IMG/VR virus record: IMGVR_UViG_3300021136_000003
Location: 57,110 to 121,109 of that record
DNA length: 64,000 nt
Direction: 5' to 3' (one strand)
DNA from: a virus
The notes beneath the pieces are model-generated. The model was given only the letters and a program-made list of their open reading frames with translations. It made no database searches and had not been told where the DNA came from. Shown piece after piece: positions 24,137 to 36,200 of this stretch. Position numbers and translations under genes: made by a program. The first letter of the stretch is position 1. Every line of letters starts with the position of its first letter.

Positions 24137-24144
24137 TATTTAGT
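24137..24144 (-). promoter_or_regulatory. Late-promoter-like ACTAAATA, 5 bases before an ATG
   Basis: It lies between the fibre genes at 24140 and 23109 and overlaps the stop codon of the former. GATAT alone separates it from the ATG ending at 24131. Confidence 0.42.
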
Positions 24145-26611
24145 ATTGAGTTTGATCGGGTAAAATAGTTTTACGCGGGAAAAGTATGGTAAAGTCCTTG
24201 CTGTTCAGTGGATCGGGCACCGGTGTTGCGCTTGGCAATCCTGTCCACGCAGCCGGATTCACGTTCTTATTGTAATTATAGGTAGAACTTTTATCAACCG
24301 TGAATCTATCAAGGCTGAAATTGATTTCGTTCAGCGTATGCGGCCATAATGACTGTATATTATTCTTTATTGTGTTGGCTTTACCCGGCAGAGTGTAACA
24401 TATCACCCACGCTTGAGTGTATCCTAGTGTGCTGCCATTTGCTTGCTGACTAGTCATCCAGAGCGGAAGCAATCTGCTGTCGAATTCTTGACCCAATGAT
24501 GCGGCTACTTTGTTACGCATATTGATCAGACTATTTGGATATAATATTCGGGCGAATCCTGAAGTCAAACTGGTGTAATAAGTTCCGGAGAAATCATAAC
24601 TGGTATAAATGTCAGTCACACTTGTATACCATGGTCCCAAACCCAAGTCAATTGGTCGAGGCCAATATATGCTACTACTTATACTTGTTCCAGAAGGATT
24701 AACAAGATTGTCAATGACTTCACTATACACTACTTCATACACAACCTCTCCGGCGTCGTTCTTTGCCTCGGCAGTTTTTAATTCGCCGAGAGTGATACTT
24801 CTCCAGTAATGATTAGTAGTGACCGAAGCAATGTACTCGCTGATATCACTTGCGTATATCCCATACGCATGTGCATAAATCACGCTTGTTGCTTTACCAA
24901 AATAGCCGTCGTCCGGTCTGTACAAATCTGTTGTTGGTATCAATGTTTCGTTTGTCAATAATGAATCGATGGTTTGACGATCATTTACGCTCGGAGCAGC
25001 TTTGATATATAAAATATCTGTAGGTTGACTATATTCCTGCAGAACATTTATGCTGAATGTTTTGCTAGAGTGGATAATAGAATATTGCAGAGAGTATGCC
25101 TGTACCGTAACGGTAAATATAGTGCTGTTACCTTTAAGGAGAAAATCTTCGGTAGGTTGATCGGATACATAACCTGTTATTTCACCATTTTCCAATAAAG
25201 TTAGATTCGGTGGTAGACTACCACCTACTACGCGATACATCAGAGAAACACCCGATGCTGCCTCTACGCTCAACGTGCTAATAGTACCGTTGAATATTGT
25301 TCCTAGATCCGCAGGAGTGGTCCATGTTATAGTATCATTAACACCGTTACTCACTTTCAGACCGAAGTTAAAATATACACTGCTGATGCCTGGGTTTAAT
25401 TTTTTACTGACGGCTGCACTAAAGTTATAATTACTTATGCCCGACGATATAATCGGTGTTCCAGTGATCCAGCCTGTTACAGGATCACCAACTAGCCCAA
25501 GAGGTAACCCCGAGTATGAATATACAAGTTCATTGTTGTCGAAGTCATCACCATGTATCTTGAAGGCAAAATAATCACCACTTTGAATAGTTCCTATATT
25601 CGCTGGTTGGGACGGCGCTATCGGCGGTAAAACATAATACCCGTAATACGGATCAGCATCAGTGATGTTAAATGTTAGTGGCCGAGTATTGAGAATAGTG
25701 GGGACTCTTGTATTAGCTGTCTTGCCCGGACCACCTTCGCTGACAGGAGTATTTTGATTAATTACTGTAATAGAATATGCAGCAGTATCACCACCTAGAC
25801 CACTTATTAACTTTAACGTAAAGGAATACGTTCGTATTGCTGGAGCGCCCACAGATGTTGCTGGTAACGTAACTGTCATTGAGCCAGTATCACTGCCCAG
25901 GGGGAATACATCACCGCCGGGAGTGGTGGATATAGTAAACGTTGTTGTGTTATTCACTGTTTTGATATAATATGTTCTGCCGGCCGTTATCCCACCAAAC
26001 ACAATTGTTCCCGTAAATACAACTGGTCGACCTGTGCTAAAATGTGTAGTTGTTGCACATGTAATCAAGTTAGTTCCTGAGGTAGTAATTGTGGCATTGG
26101 TCGCGGTGGCATTCAATGTATTATTAACTATAGGCGGATTAGGATAACCACGAATAACCCCTGCCGCATTAATTTCTAGTCCCGGTGGCAAAACCCCTTC
26201 CTTCAACTCTATGATCACTTCATTAGCAGTATATGGATTAGAATACATTAACGGAAGTTCAGTCCAGATACTGTCCTGAGTGCTTAATAAACTTCCTTCC
26301 GGAGTTGTAAACTGCGGAAGAACTGCACCGGATACTTTCATTGAGAATGTTCTGTCTCGGATACTATTTAGATTATCTGTTACACGAACAGTAAAGGTGT
26401 TTGTTGTATCTGTAATAACTAGTGCCGGTAATCCATAAATCAATCCATCAACAGTCAGTGATAACCCTGTCGGCAATGTTCCACTCAACAAAGAGTATTG
26501 TATGCTAGTAGCCGGTAGCTGTGCCGATGCTGATAATTGAACATCAAGTAATATCAGAGCCGGAAAGGATCCCAGTGATCCTGCAGTCGTGTTCCAAATA
26601 GGTTGTGTCAT
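24140..26611 (-). CDS. Large tail protein with He-PIG/Ig-like repeats
   Basis: The 823-residue protein carries several putative-Ig (He-PIG) repeats, seen as LPTGLSLTVDGLIYGLP, LPPGLEINAAGVIRGYP, LPLGLVGDPVTGWITGTP and LPPNLTLLENGEITGY, each with the LPxGL...G.I.G signature. Between the first two repeats is the GITAGRTYYIKTVNNTT module shared with 23109 and 61716. The last 250 residues are aromatic-rich and non-repetitive, a likely receptor-binding or tip domain. These repeats occur in phage tail fibres and adhesins. It overlaps the endolysin gene by 4 bases. Confidence 0.78.
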   Translation of the reverse strand: MTQPIWNTTAGSLGSFPALILLDVQLSASAQLPATSIQYSLLSGTLPTGLSLTVDGLIYGLPALVITDTTNTFTVRVTDNLNSIRDRTFSMKVSGAVLPQFTTPEGSLLSTQDSIWTELPLMYSNPYTANEVIIELKEGVLPPGLEINAAGVIRGYPNPPIVNNTLNATATNATITTSGTNLITCATTTHFSTGRPVVFTGTIVFGGITAGRTYYIKTVNNTTTFTISTTPGGDVFPLGSDTGSMTVTLPATSVGAPAIRTYSFTLKLISGLGGDTAAYSITVINQNTPVSEGGPGKTANTRVPTILNTRPLTFNITDADPYYGYYVLPPIAPSQPANIGTIQSGDYFAFKIHGDDFDNNELVYSYSGLPLGLVGDPVTGWITGTPIISSGISNYNFSAAVSKKLNPGISSVYFNFGLKVSNGVNDTITWTTPADLGTIFNGTISTLSVEAASGVSLMYRVVGGSLPPNLTLLENGEITGYVSDQPTEDFLLKGNSTIFTVTVQAYSLQYSIIHSSKTFSINVLQEYSQPTDILYIKAAPSVNDRQTIDSLLTNETLIPTTDLYRPDDGYFGKATSVIYAHAYGIYASDISEYIASVTTNHYWRSITLGELKTAEAKNDAGEVVYEVVYSEVIDNLVNPSGTSISSSIYWPRPIDLGLGPWYTSVTDIYTSYDFSGTYYTSLTSGFARILYPNSLINMRNKVAASLGQEFDSRLLPLWMTSQQANGSTLGYTQAWVICYTLPGKANTIKNNIQSLWPHTLNEINFSLDRFTVDKSSTYNYNKNVNPAAWTGLPSATPVPDPLNSKDFTILFPRKTILPDQTQY

Positions 26612-27228
26612 AGTGTATTTAGCAGGGCGATAGCCAGGTCATAATAGTGCCGACGGTCTTCAAGCCCGTTGGTGCCACCGTTAATGCGTTTAGTAAGAGT
26701 GATAAAGTCACCTGAATCACAATAGTCATTTAATTGATTAGTGTCCCAAAACCATCCCGCTGATGAACATGCTCCTTCTGGTGTCTCCATATAGTTGACA
26801 CAATTTTCCAGGCTCATATCAAGTGCTTCGGCAAGTTTAGTGTAGTTCTCTCTGCCTGTTATCTGAATCAGGCCGCGGCCACAGAAACGATACCCGTCAC
26901 CTGATGCTTCATCTCCGTTATGCATCCTGTTAGCATACACGCGACTAGCAATCTTCTCAGGTTGTCTGGCATACTGGGTAGCAAGTTCTATTGTTGGAAA
27001 GTATTTACCGAATGTTTTTCGGAGACCATCTGCGCTGTAGTTCAGATTTTCTTTCACCAAGTTAAATCCACCGCTTTCGTGGATGACCTGAGCAAGAAAT
27101 CCTGCTATTCTATGCTGACTACCTATTTCATAGTAGTCCATTACTTCATTGAGTGCCGGAGCATACTGGCCCAGAACAGTTATTTTAGTACCGGGGCAGA
27201 GCGATTGCAACATTGGTAGATTTACCAT
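26608..27228 (-). CDS. GH19 chitinase-fold endolysin
   Basis: The 206-residue protein shows FLAQVIHESGGF with the general-acid Glu at residue 51, then LNYSADGLRKTFGKYFP, RFCGRGLIQITGRENY and SAGWFWDTNQLN, all typical of glycoside hydrolase 19 proteins used by phages as lysozymes. It should cut peptidoglycan. There is no signal peptide, so export would rely on the holin at 15191-15679. It is embedded in the fibre cluster, starting one base from the stop of the giant fibre gene and overlapping the He-PIG gene by 4 bases. Confidence 0.92.
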   Translation of the reverse strand: MVNLPMLQSLCPGTKITVLGQYAPALNEVMDYYEIGSQHRIAGFLAQVIHESGGFNLVKENLNYSADGLRKTFGKYFPTIELATQYARQPEKIASRVYANRMHNGDEASGDGYRFCGRGLIQITGRENYTKLAEALDMSLENCVNYMETPEGACSSAGWFWDTNQLNDYCDSGDFITLTKRINGGTNGLEDRRHYYDLAIALLNTL

Positions 27229-27229
27229 G

Positions 27230-30200
27230 TTAAGTTCTTCCGACCATGATTTCTATCACGCCTGAAACACCAGTGAAGTCTGTTAATGCTTTGCCCAACA
27301 CTGTTCCCATAGCAGGTGAAGCACATGCCATGGCGAGACCGTTACCAGCGCTGACCATCATGTCACCTCGTTTGACAGGGCCTATTACCTTCGCCGGAAC
27401 GCGTCCTTGCAAGGCTATCGCAACAGGGAATAGACAATCCATTCCGGCGTTCATCAGATATGCTGGATCGGTTGTAACTATACCTGCAACCAATGTACTC
27501 ATCAGTGAATTACATACTTGAACTTCGTGATCACCGCCTAATTCCACAACAGTACCAGCTTCAATCTGGTGTGACGCTGCATAGTATTCAGCCAAGTCAG
27601 CATAAGTTGCATTCAGTTTAGAACCTGCTCCCAATGACCAGTTACCAATAATAGTACCTGCTGTTGCTGTTGCGCCAGTTGTAATCGTTGTTGTAGTTAC
27701 TGATCCGCCTGTTGTCACTGTAGTTGTTGACCCTGCCGTCGTTGCACTACCTGCACTACCTGCCGACACTGCGTATGTTGCATTAGCAACTGTTCCGCTG
27801 ACATTTCCACCTGCTACAGCATTTGCCGTAGTTGCGAATGAGACTGCACCCGTAACATTAGCGCCCGTAAGTGATGTAAGACTGGATCCATTACCTGAAA
27901 ATACTCCGGTGTTAGCAGTAAACGCAACTGCCGTTACCGTACCATTAACTCCTAATGTTGTCAGAGTACCCACTGAGGTGATATTGGCTTGCGCGGCTGT
28001 AGTTACAGTACCTGCTGTTGTTGCTGTTCCTGCACTGCCTGCACTTACGGCGTATGTTGCATTTGCAACAGTACCCGAGACATTCGCACCGGGTATTGCT
28101 GTCAATCCAGTTGCCGCTCCATAGTATGTACCGTTGAAATTTGCAGCATTTGCGTTGCCTGTTATTAACAATGAAGCCAATGTACCAACTGATGTGATGT
28201 TTGGTTGAGCGGCAGTGTAAACAGTTCCTGCTACCAGAGCATTAGCGACTTGTCCACTGACGTTGCCACCTGCTACTGCGTTTGCTGTAGTTGCGTATGT
28301 TGCAAGTCCTACTGCACCGCTGACATTTGCCCCGGCTATTGCATTTGCTGTAGTTGCGTATGTTGCAAGTCCTACTGCACCGGATACATTAGCTCCGGCC
28401 ACTGCGTTTGCTGTTGTTGCAAATGCTACTGCACCGGATACATTAGCTCCGGCCACTGCGTTTGCTGTTGTTGCAAATGCTACCGCACCGGATACATTAG
28501 CTCCGGCCACTGCGTTCGCGCTTGCTGCTATTGTTGCGCTTGAAGCAAGTCCACTTAAAGCACCGACGAAAGTAGTTGCAGCAAAAGATCCGTTAGCAGC
28601 GTTAGCAACATAAACAGAGTTTGCAAGAGTAGCAAGATTGCCTGAGGTAGCATTTACAAACTGAGGGTAAAGTGTGCCTGCTGAAACAGAAGATATACTG
28701 GTGTAGAATGTTACGTTAGCATTTGCTACTTGTCCCGAGACATTAGCACCTGCTACTGCATTTGCAGTTCCTGCTGTTACTGCATAGGTTGCATTTGCAA
28801 CTACACCGCTGACATTAGCACCTGCTACTGCATTTGCAGTTCCTGCTGTTACTGCATAGGTTGCATTTGCAACTACTCCGGTTACGTTTCCACCAGGAAT
28901 AGAAGTTAAACCAGTTGCCGCGCCATAATGCGTTCCTGTTACGTTAGCACCTGATAGATTACCTGTTGCAGATATTGTCGTTGCCGACATTGTTGTCGAA
29001 GTTATTACATTAGCACCGGTTATGTTGCCTCCAGAACCCGCTGTGACAAGATTACCAACTGTGACATTACCTGTTACGATAAGCGCAGCAAGAGTGCCGG
29101 TGCTTGTAATGTTAGGTTGAGCAGCAGTTGTGACTGTGCCCGCTGTAGTAGCTGAGCCCGCTGTAGTAGCTGAACCCGCTGTAGTAGCTGAACCCGCTGT
29201 AGTAGCTGATCCTGCACTGACTGCGTATGTTGCATTGGCAACTGTACCGGTTACATTCGCTCCGGCTACTGAAGTAAGACCGGTACCTGAACCAAAGAAG
29301 TTAGAGTTAACGTTACCTGCACCGATATTACCCGTAACGGTCAATGTAGTCAATGTACCTGTGCTTGTAATGTTAGGTTGAGCATTTGTTGTTACTGTGC
29401 CTGCGGTAGTAGCACTGCCTGCTGAAATCGCGTAAGTTGCATTAGCAACAGTACCAGTGACATTCGCGCCCACTATAGCGGTCAGACCAGTTGCTGCTCC
29501 GTAGAACGTTCCGTTGAAGTTTGCTGCATTAGCATTGCCGGTTATCAACAGAGAAGATAATGTGCCAACTGATGTAATATTCGGTTGTGCTGCTGTGGTG
29601 ACAGTACCTGCTGTGGTTGCTGCGCCGGATAATGCGCCAGTGAATGTAGTTGCACTTACGTTACCTGCACTTATGTTTCCTGTGACATTTGCATTTCCAC
29701 CTATATAAGCATTTCCACCGATACCAACGCCGCCTGCAACACGCAATGCACCGGTCGAAGTGCTTGTTGACACGGTTGATGTTTTAACATAGAACTGACC
29801 GGTTGCATGAATGAAGCGCATCTTCTCGTTAGCAACCAAGAATCCACCTGTTGCCCAGATCAAGTCTTTCGTAGAGCCGAACTGTCCTGTTGCAAAGACT
29901 AAATTGCCGCCCTTTACATTCGCTGTATCGCCTTGAGCAAATACATATCCGTCGTTTGTTCCTGTTATCGTGTATAAAGGGTCAGTGAAGTTGCTACCAG
30001 TGAAGCCCAGATCGCTCCAACCCTGATCGTTTGTACCATTATCACCGTATACTAATACGTCTGCTGATCCAGTATCGGCTGTGTTTACCAATGCTAACTG
30101 AATAAAATCTGAACCAGTATCGCTGGCGATTATAACAGGATTAGTGAATGTTGTTGCTGCTGCGCCGGTGCCGACATATAATTCGTTTCCGATGACTACG

Positions 30201-33200
30201 TTACCGGCAATTGCCATACCACCTGCTGTCTTAATAGAACCTGTTATTAAGCTGGTAGATTCCGTAGTCGCTGTGACATTTACTACTGTGCTGGCGTTCA
30301 GCGTTCCAGTATTAACTGTTGTGAAGTTACCTGTAGTGCCGATTACATTCAGTGCGCCGATGTTACCAACGTTCGCATTGCCTGTTACTGACAATACACC
30401 AGTAGTTGTAAGATTTGCGCCCGATACATTACCGGTTGCGGCAACTGTCAGCGATGCAGTAACAGATGTGAAGTTACCTGTATTAGCAGTAAGCGTTCCT
30501 ACTGCACCATTATGCGGACCGAATGTCGGAGCATTTACGTTGCCTGCACCTATATTACCGGATACAGTTAGATTACCGAGTGTTCCTACGCTTGTCAGAC
30601 TTGATGTTACTACCGTTGCGTTCAGTGTGGCACCGGATAACGTTCCTGCCGGAGCTATCACCGCAGAAGTTGATGCAGCAGTGAGTTGACCTTGCTGATT
30701 AACAGTGAATGATGGTATTGCGGTAGAACCTCCGTATGAAGCTGCCGTTACTGTTGTGCTGCTGATGCTGAATATCGTTCCGTCAAGTTGTAATCCAGTA
30801 CCTGCTGCATATGTACCTGCACCAGAGAACTGTGTGAATGAAATAGCATCTATACCCGGTCTGATCGCGCCACCAGGACCACCGCCAGTAGCAGATTCTA
30901 CCCAACCAGTTGACCCTTGTACCCCGTATGTAATGAACGTGAATGCACCTGAAGTTATTTCGCTGGGTGGCACACCATCAAAGTCTGTCGCTCTGGTTAG
31001 TATCCAAGGAGAAACTCCTACTACACCGAGACTTGAGACAACATATATACCGTTTTGAATAGGATCCGCTTGATTTTTAACAAGTACACGATTAGTAACA
31101 ACTAACCCAGTGTATCCGTCTATTGTCGGCAGAACTACGTTTGTTGTTGCAGTAAGAGTAGCACCAAATCCACTGGCACCGTTGTTATAGGTCGCAGTAA
31201 GAGTTACAGTGGTTGCAGCAACAACAGACGCCAGAACCTTCAATGATGAAGTAGTTGCATCAACATATGCTTTGGTCGCCGCGTCAGTCGCATTAAACGG
31301 GTCATTCAATGATGATATGCGTTTTCCACCCACATCAACTGTGCCGTTGCCAGTTGGCACCAGAGATATATTTTGATCTGAACCAACTGCGGTGATAGTA
31401 ACACCTGATGTTCTGCCAAGAATACTATTTGTTATGACGTTTGCGTTCGATGTAATGTTGCCGGTGCCGACTACCAATCCAACTGTTCCTAGATTACCAA
31501 CGTTGGCATTTCCGGTGACTGACATAGAGCCGGATGTTATAAAGTTGCCGGCGCTGATATTGCCTGTGGCCACGATCAACCCTAGGGTGCCTATGTTTCC
31601 AACATTTGCGTTGCCGGTGACCGATAGAACTCCGCCTGTTATTAGATTGCCACCTGTTATGTTCGCAGTGGCTACTACATTGCCGGCTGTCGTTATGTTG
31701 CCACCGGACACATTGCCTGTGGATATGATAAGACCCGATGCTCCTAGGTTAGCAACGTTTGCGTTACCTGATATAGTCAATGAGTTACCGGTAAATATAT
31801 TAGAACCTATGTTGCCTACGTTTGCGTTACCAGTAACTGTTAACATTCCAGCAGTTGTAAGATTTCCACCGGAGACGTTGCCTGTTGCTACAAGTAGTCC
31901 GGCAGTTCCCAGATTACCGACATTAGCATTACCAGTTACGTTCAGTGTGTTGTTAGCAATTAATCTTTCTGCTTGAATATTACCAGTAACGAATAATAAT
32001 CCCAGTGTTCCTAATGATGTAATGTTACCCTGCGCCGGCGTAGTAAGCGTACCTGTGATGAAGTTCGCTGATGCCAGATTACCTAGGTTAGCATTACCAG
32101 ATGATATGTTGCCTGTCACAGCAAGCGCAGATAGAGTGCCAACAGAAGTAATATTGGGTTGTGCAGCGGTAGTCATGGTACCACCTACATAGTTAGCAGC
32201 AACTACGTTAGATCCCTGAATATTACCTGTTACAATAAGTGAAGTAAGTGTTCCGACTGATGTGATGTTCGGTTGAGCAGCAGTTGTGACAGTTCCTGCA
32301 GTTGTTGCACTGCCAGATGACACTGCATAAGTTGCATTAGCAACGGTACCGGTTACATTTGCTCCCGGAATTGCTGTCAGCCCAGTTGCTGCTCCGTAAT
32401 GGGCTCCGTTAAAGTTTGCTGCATTTGCGTTGCCGGTTACATTCAATGAACTTAATGAGCCCACTGATGTAATATTAGGTTGCGCTGCTGTAATTAATGT
32501 ACCTTGAATATAGTTAGCGGATACAAGATTGCCACCTGCAGTGTTGCCCGCATTGATGTTACCGTTTACAATCAGCGCAGTTAATGTTCCCACTGATGTA
32601 ATATTAGGTTGCGCGTTTGTAGTTATTGTGCCGGTGAAGAAGTTTGCCGAGACAACATTTCCACCTAACACGTTTGTCGACTGAACGTTACCAATAATAG
32701 TCAACAGATTACCATTGAAGGTAAGATTTGCGCTGCCACCGAAGTTTCCGTTGTCGTTGAACTGAACTTGGGTATTCGTTCCGCCACACGGGCTGAACGC
32801 ACCTGATGTCCATGAAAGATTACCGTTACCATCAGTGGTCATATAATAGTTTAGACTACCACCGAAGATACGAACATTGCTGACTACACTTAGGTTAGAT
32901 ACACCGGACACATTCAATGCTGTCATAGTGCCCAGTGTTGTTACGTTAGGTTGTGCAGCGATTGTTAATGCACCTGCTAATAATCCTGTAAAACGAGCAG
33001 CAGCAACATTGCCTGACACTTTAAGATAACCATTTACATTTGCGCCAGTATCTGTTACCACAAAGATGTTCGCATTGCCTCCTGACGAAATAAGCACATT
33101 GCCGTTAAGATCAATACTAACATTGCTGTTACCATTGACAATAACATTACCGACTGATACCGTGAGATTGCTGATTAGATACCCGTCACCTTGGAAGAAG

Positions 33201-36200
33201 TTTGCCTTAGCAAGATTGCCTAGATTAGCGTTTCCTGATGATAGATTGCCAGTAATAGTTAACGCACCTAGCGAGCCAACTGATGTAATATTCGGTTGAG
33301 CAGCAGTTGTGACGGTTCCTGCTGTCGTAGCAGAACCTGCACTTACTGCATATGTTGCATTAGCAACTGTGCCGGTTACATTCGCCCCTGTAAGTGCCGT
33401 AAGACTTGATCCGTTACCAGTGAATACGCCGGTATTCGCAGTGATATTTGCGGCCGTGATACCATCATTTACGTTCAACCCGGTCAACAACCCCACTGAT
33501 GTGATGTTAGGTTGGGCAGCAGTTGTTAATGTTCCTTGCACGTAGTTTGCCGAGACAATGTTGCCTGCCGCTGTATTACCTGCATTGATATTACCGTTGA
33601 CGATCAATCCAGTAAGTGATCCGAGTGAAGTGATATTCGGCTGTGCATTAGTGGTTACCGTACCAGCGGTACCTGATGATCCAGCTGAAATAGCGTATGT
33701 GGCATTCGCAACTGTTCCTGTTACATTTGCTCCTGGAATTGCGGTCAATCCAGTTGCTGCTCCGTAATGAGTTCCTGTTAAGTTCGCGCCCGAGATATTA
33801 CCTGTTACTGCCAGAACAGACAACGTACCAACTGAAGTTACGTTTGGTTGTGCTGCTGTTGTGACAGTACCTGCCGTGCCTGAAGTCAGTGCGTAGGTTG
33901 CATTAGCAACTGTACCTGTTACATTAGCACCTGTCAATGCTGTCAGATTTGCCCCATTGCCACTAAAGTAGTTAGCGATGGCCGAGTTCGCAGTCCAAGT
34001 AGCTGCGGCTGTTCCTGTTTCCATGTTCAGGAGTGCAGGTGCTGTGAGAACTAACATCTGTCCGACACCAGGTCCGCCTTGAACCATTATAGTTCCCATG
34101 CGTTGGACAACATTTGATCCTGAAGGACGAGTTGCGGTGAAAGCTCCTGCTGTTGTAGGTGACACCCATACTTGGGCGCTCGGTGCATATGCTGATGTAT
34201 CGAATACCAAGATACCAGATACCATTACTTGACCGAAGTTACCAGTAAGAATATCGTCCATAGCAACACCAATCGCAGGCATTGTTGCGACTCCTGATGC
34301 TAATGCTTTCGCAATCTGCGGTGAGTTAGACACTGTTCCGCTTGTATAGACTGCTTGACCCTTGTTGATAGTCGCGCCGGTGTCATTGCGACAGATGATA
34401 GCGGTGTCTCGTCCGTATACTAAATTAGTCGGAGCTTCATTATCTTGTTCAATTCGTGTGAATCCATTAATCGTTCTAGCATGGATCAGCAAGTTACCAG
34501 CAGTCGGATTAGGCGGATTGAGTGATTGACCGGGGATAGTTATGAATCCAGCGCCGCCCGTTCCAGTTATTAACAAGTTAGAAGTGTTAATGGTTGCAGT
34601 TACAGCAAGCGAGGAAAGAGTGCCTACTGAGGTGATGTTCGGTTGAGCATTAGTAGTAACTGTACCGGCGGTTGTTGCAGAGCCGGCGGTTGTTGCAGAG
34701 CCGGCGCTGCCTGCTGTAGCAGCACTACCTGCTGATACTGCATAAGTTGCATTAGCAACAGTACCTGTTACATTTGCTCCCGGGATAGCAGTAAGACCTG
34801 TGCCTGCTCCGTAGAAGGTTCCGTTGAAGTTTGCTGCATTTACATTGCCGGTTACTGCCAATGAACTTAATGTACCAACTGATGTGATATTCGGTTGTGC
34901 GTTCGTAGACACGGTTCCAGCAGTACCTGCTGTACCAGATGACACTGCATACGTTGCATTAGCAACAGTACCGGTTACATTCGCACCTGGAATAGAGGTC
35001 AACCCAGTTGCTGCGCCGTAATGAGTTCCTGTTAAGTTCGCACCAGAGATGTTACCTGTTGCTATGATAAGTCCAGCAGTACCTAAGTTACCAACGTTGG
35101 CGTTACTGGTTACACTTAGCGTTCCTGTAAGAACACCTGATGTGGCACCAATGTTGCCTACATTCGCATTACCAGTTACGCTCAATGCTCCGCCAGTTAC
35201 TAAATTGCCACCAGTTATGTTACCTGTTGCTACTACTAAACCAGCAGTACCGAGATTACCAACATTAGCATTGCCTGTTACATTTAACGTGGTGCCGATG
35301 TTCGCATTAGCAGTTATGTTGATAGCAGTACCTACATAATTCGTTGCTCCGATGTTGCCTACATTCGCATTACCAGTTACGCTCAATGCTCCGCCAGTTA
35401 CTAAATTGCCACCAGTTATGTTGCCAGTTGCTACTACTAACCCAGCGGTGCCGAGATTACCAACATTAGCATTGCCCGTTGCACTTAATGCGCCGACGGT
35501 AGTGAGATTTCCACCTGATACATTTCCAGTTGCTGCAACTGTCAGAGATGCCGTAACTGTTGTGAAGTTACCTGTGTTCGCAGTAGTTGCTCCAACCGTG
35601 CCGTTATGTGCTCCGAATGTAGGAGCATTGACGTTGCCGGCGCCTATATTGCCATTAACAGTTAACGCAGTCAATGTACCTGTGCTGGTTATGTTAGGCT
35701 GATCATTAGTTGTCAGCGTACCAGTAAAGTAGTTAGCAGATACATAATTAGCACCCGAGATGTTTCCAGTGAATACACCATTAGTTGAGCCGATGTTGCC
35801 GACGTTTGCGTTACCAGATACTGTTACTGCGGTTAAAGTACCGACTGAGGTTATGTTTGGTTGAGCGGCAGTGTAAACAGTTCCTGCTACCAGAGCATTA
35901 GCGACTTGTCCACTGACGTTGCCACCCGCCACAGCGTTTGCCGTTGCTGCGTAATTTACTTGGTCGCTGACATTAGCACCTGCTACTGCATTTGCCGTTG
36001 CTGCGTAATTTACTTGGCCGCTGACATTTCCGCCGGCTACTGCATTTGCTGTTGTAGCGAATGTAGCAAGGCCTACTGCACCGCTGACATTTCCGCCTGC
36101 TACTGCGTTTGCAGCATCAGCGATGTTAGCGTGGGTTGCATTAGGTGCATAGCCGGTTACATTGGCGCCAGCTAGCTGGGTAAGTCCTGATCCGTTGCCA

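Noticed and set aside
28197-35926. CRISPR-like or transposon repeat arrays
   Set aside because: All repeats are in frame within one coding sequence and encode fibre shaft units; there are no spacers, inverted ends or transposase.
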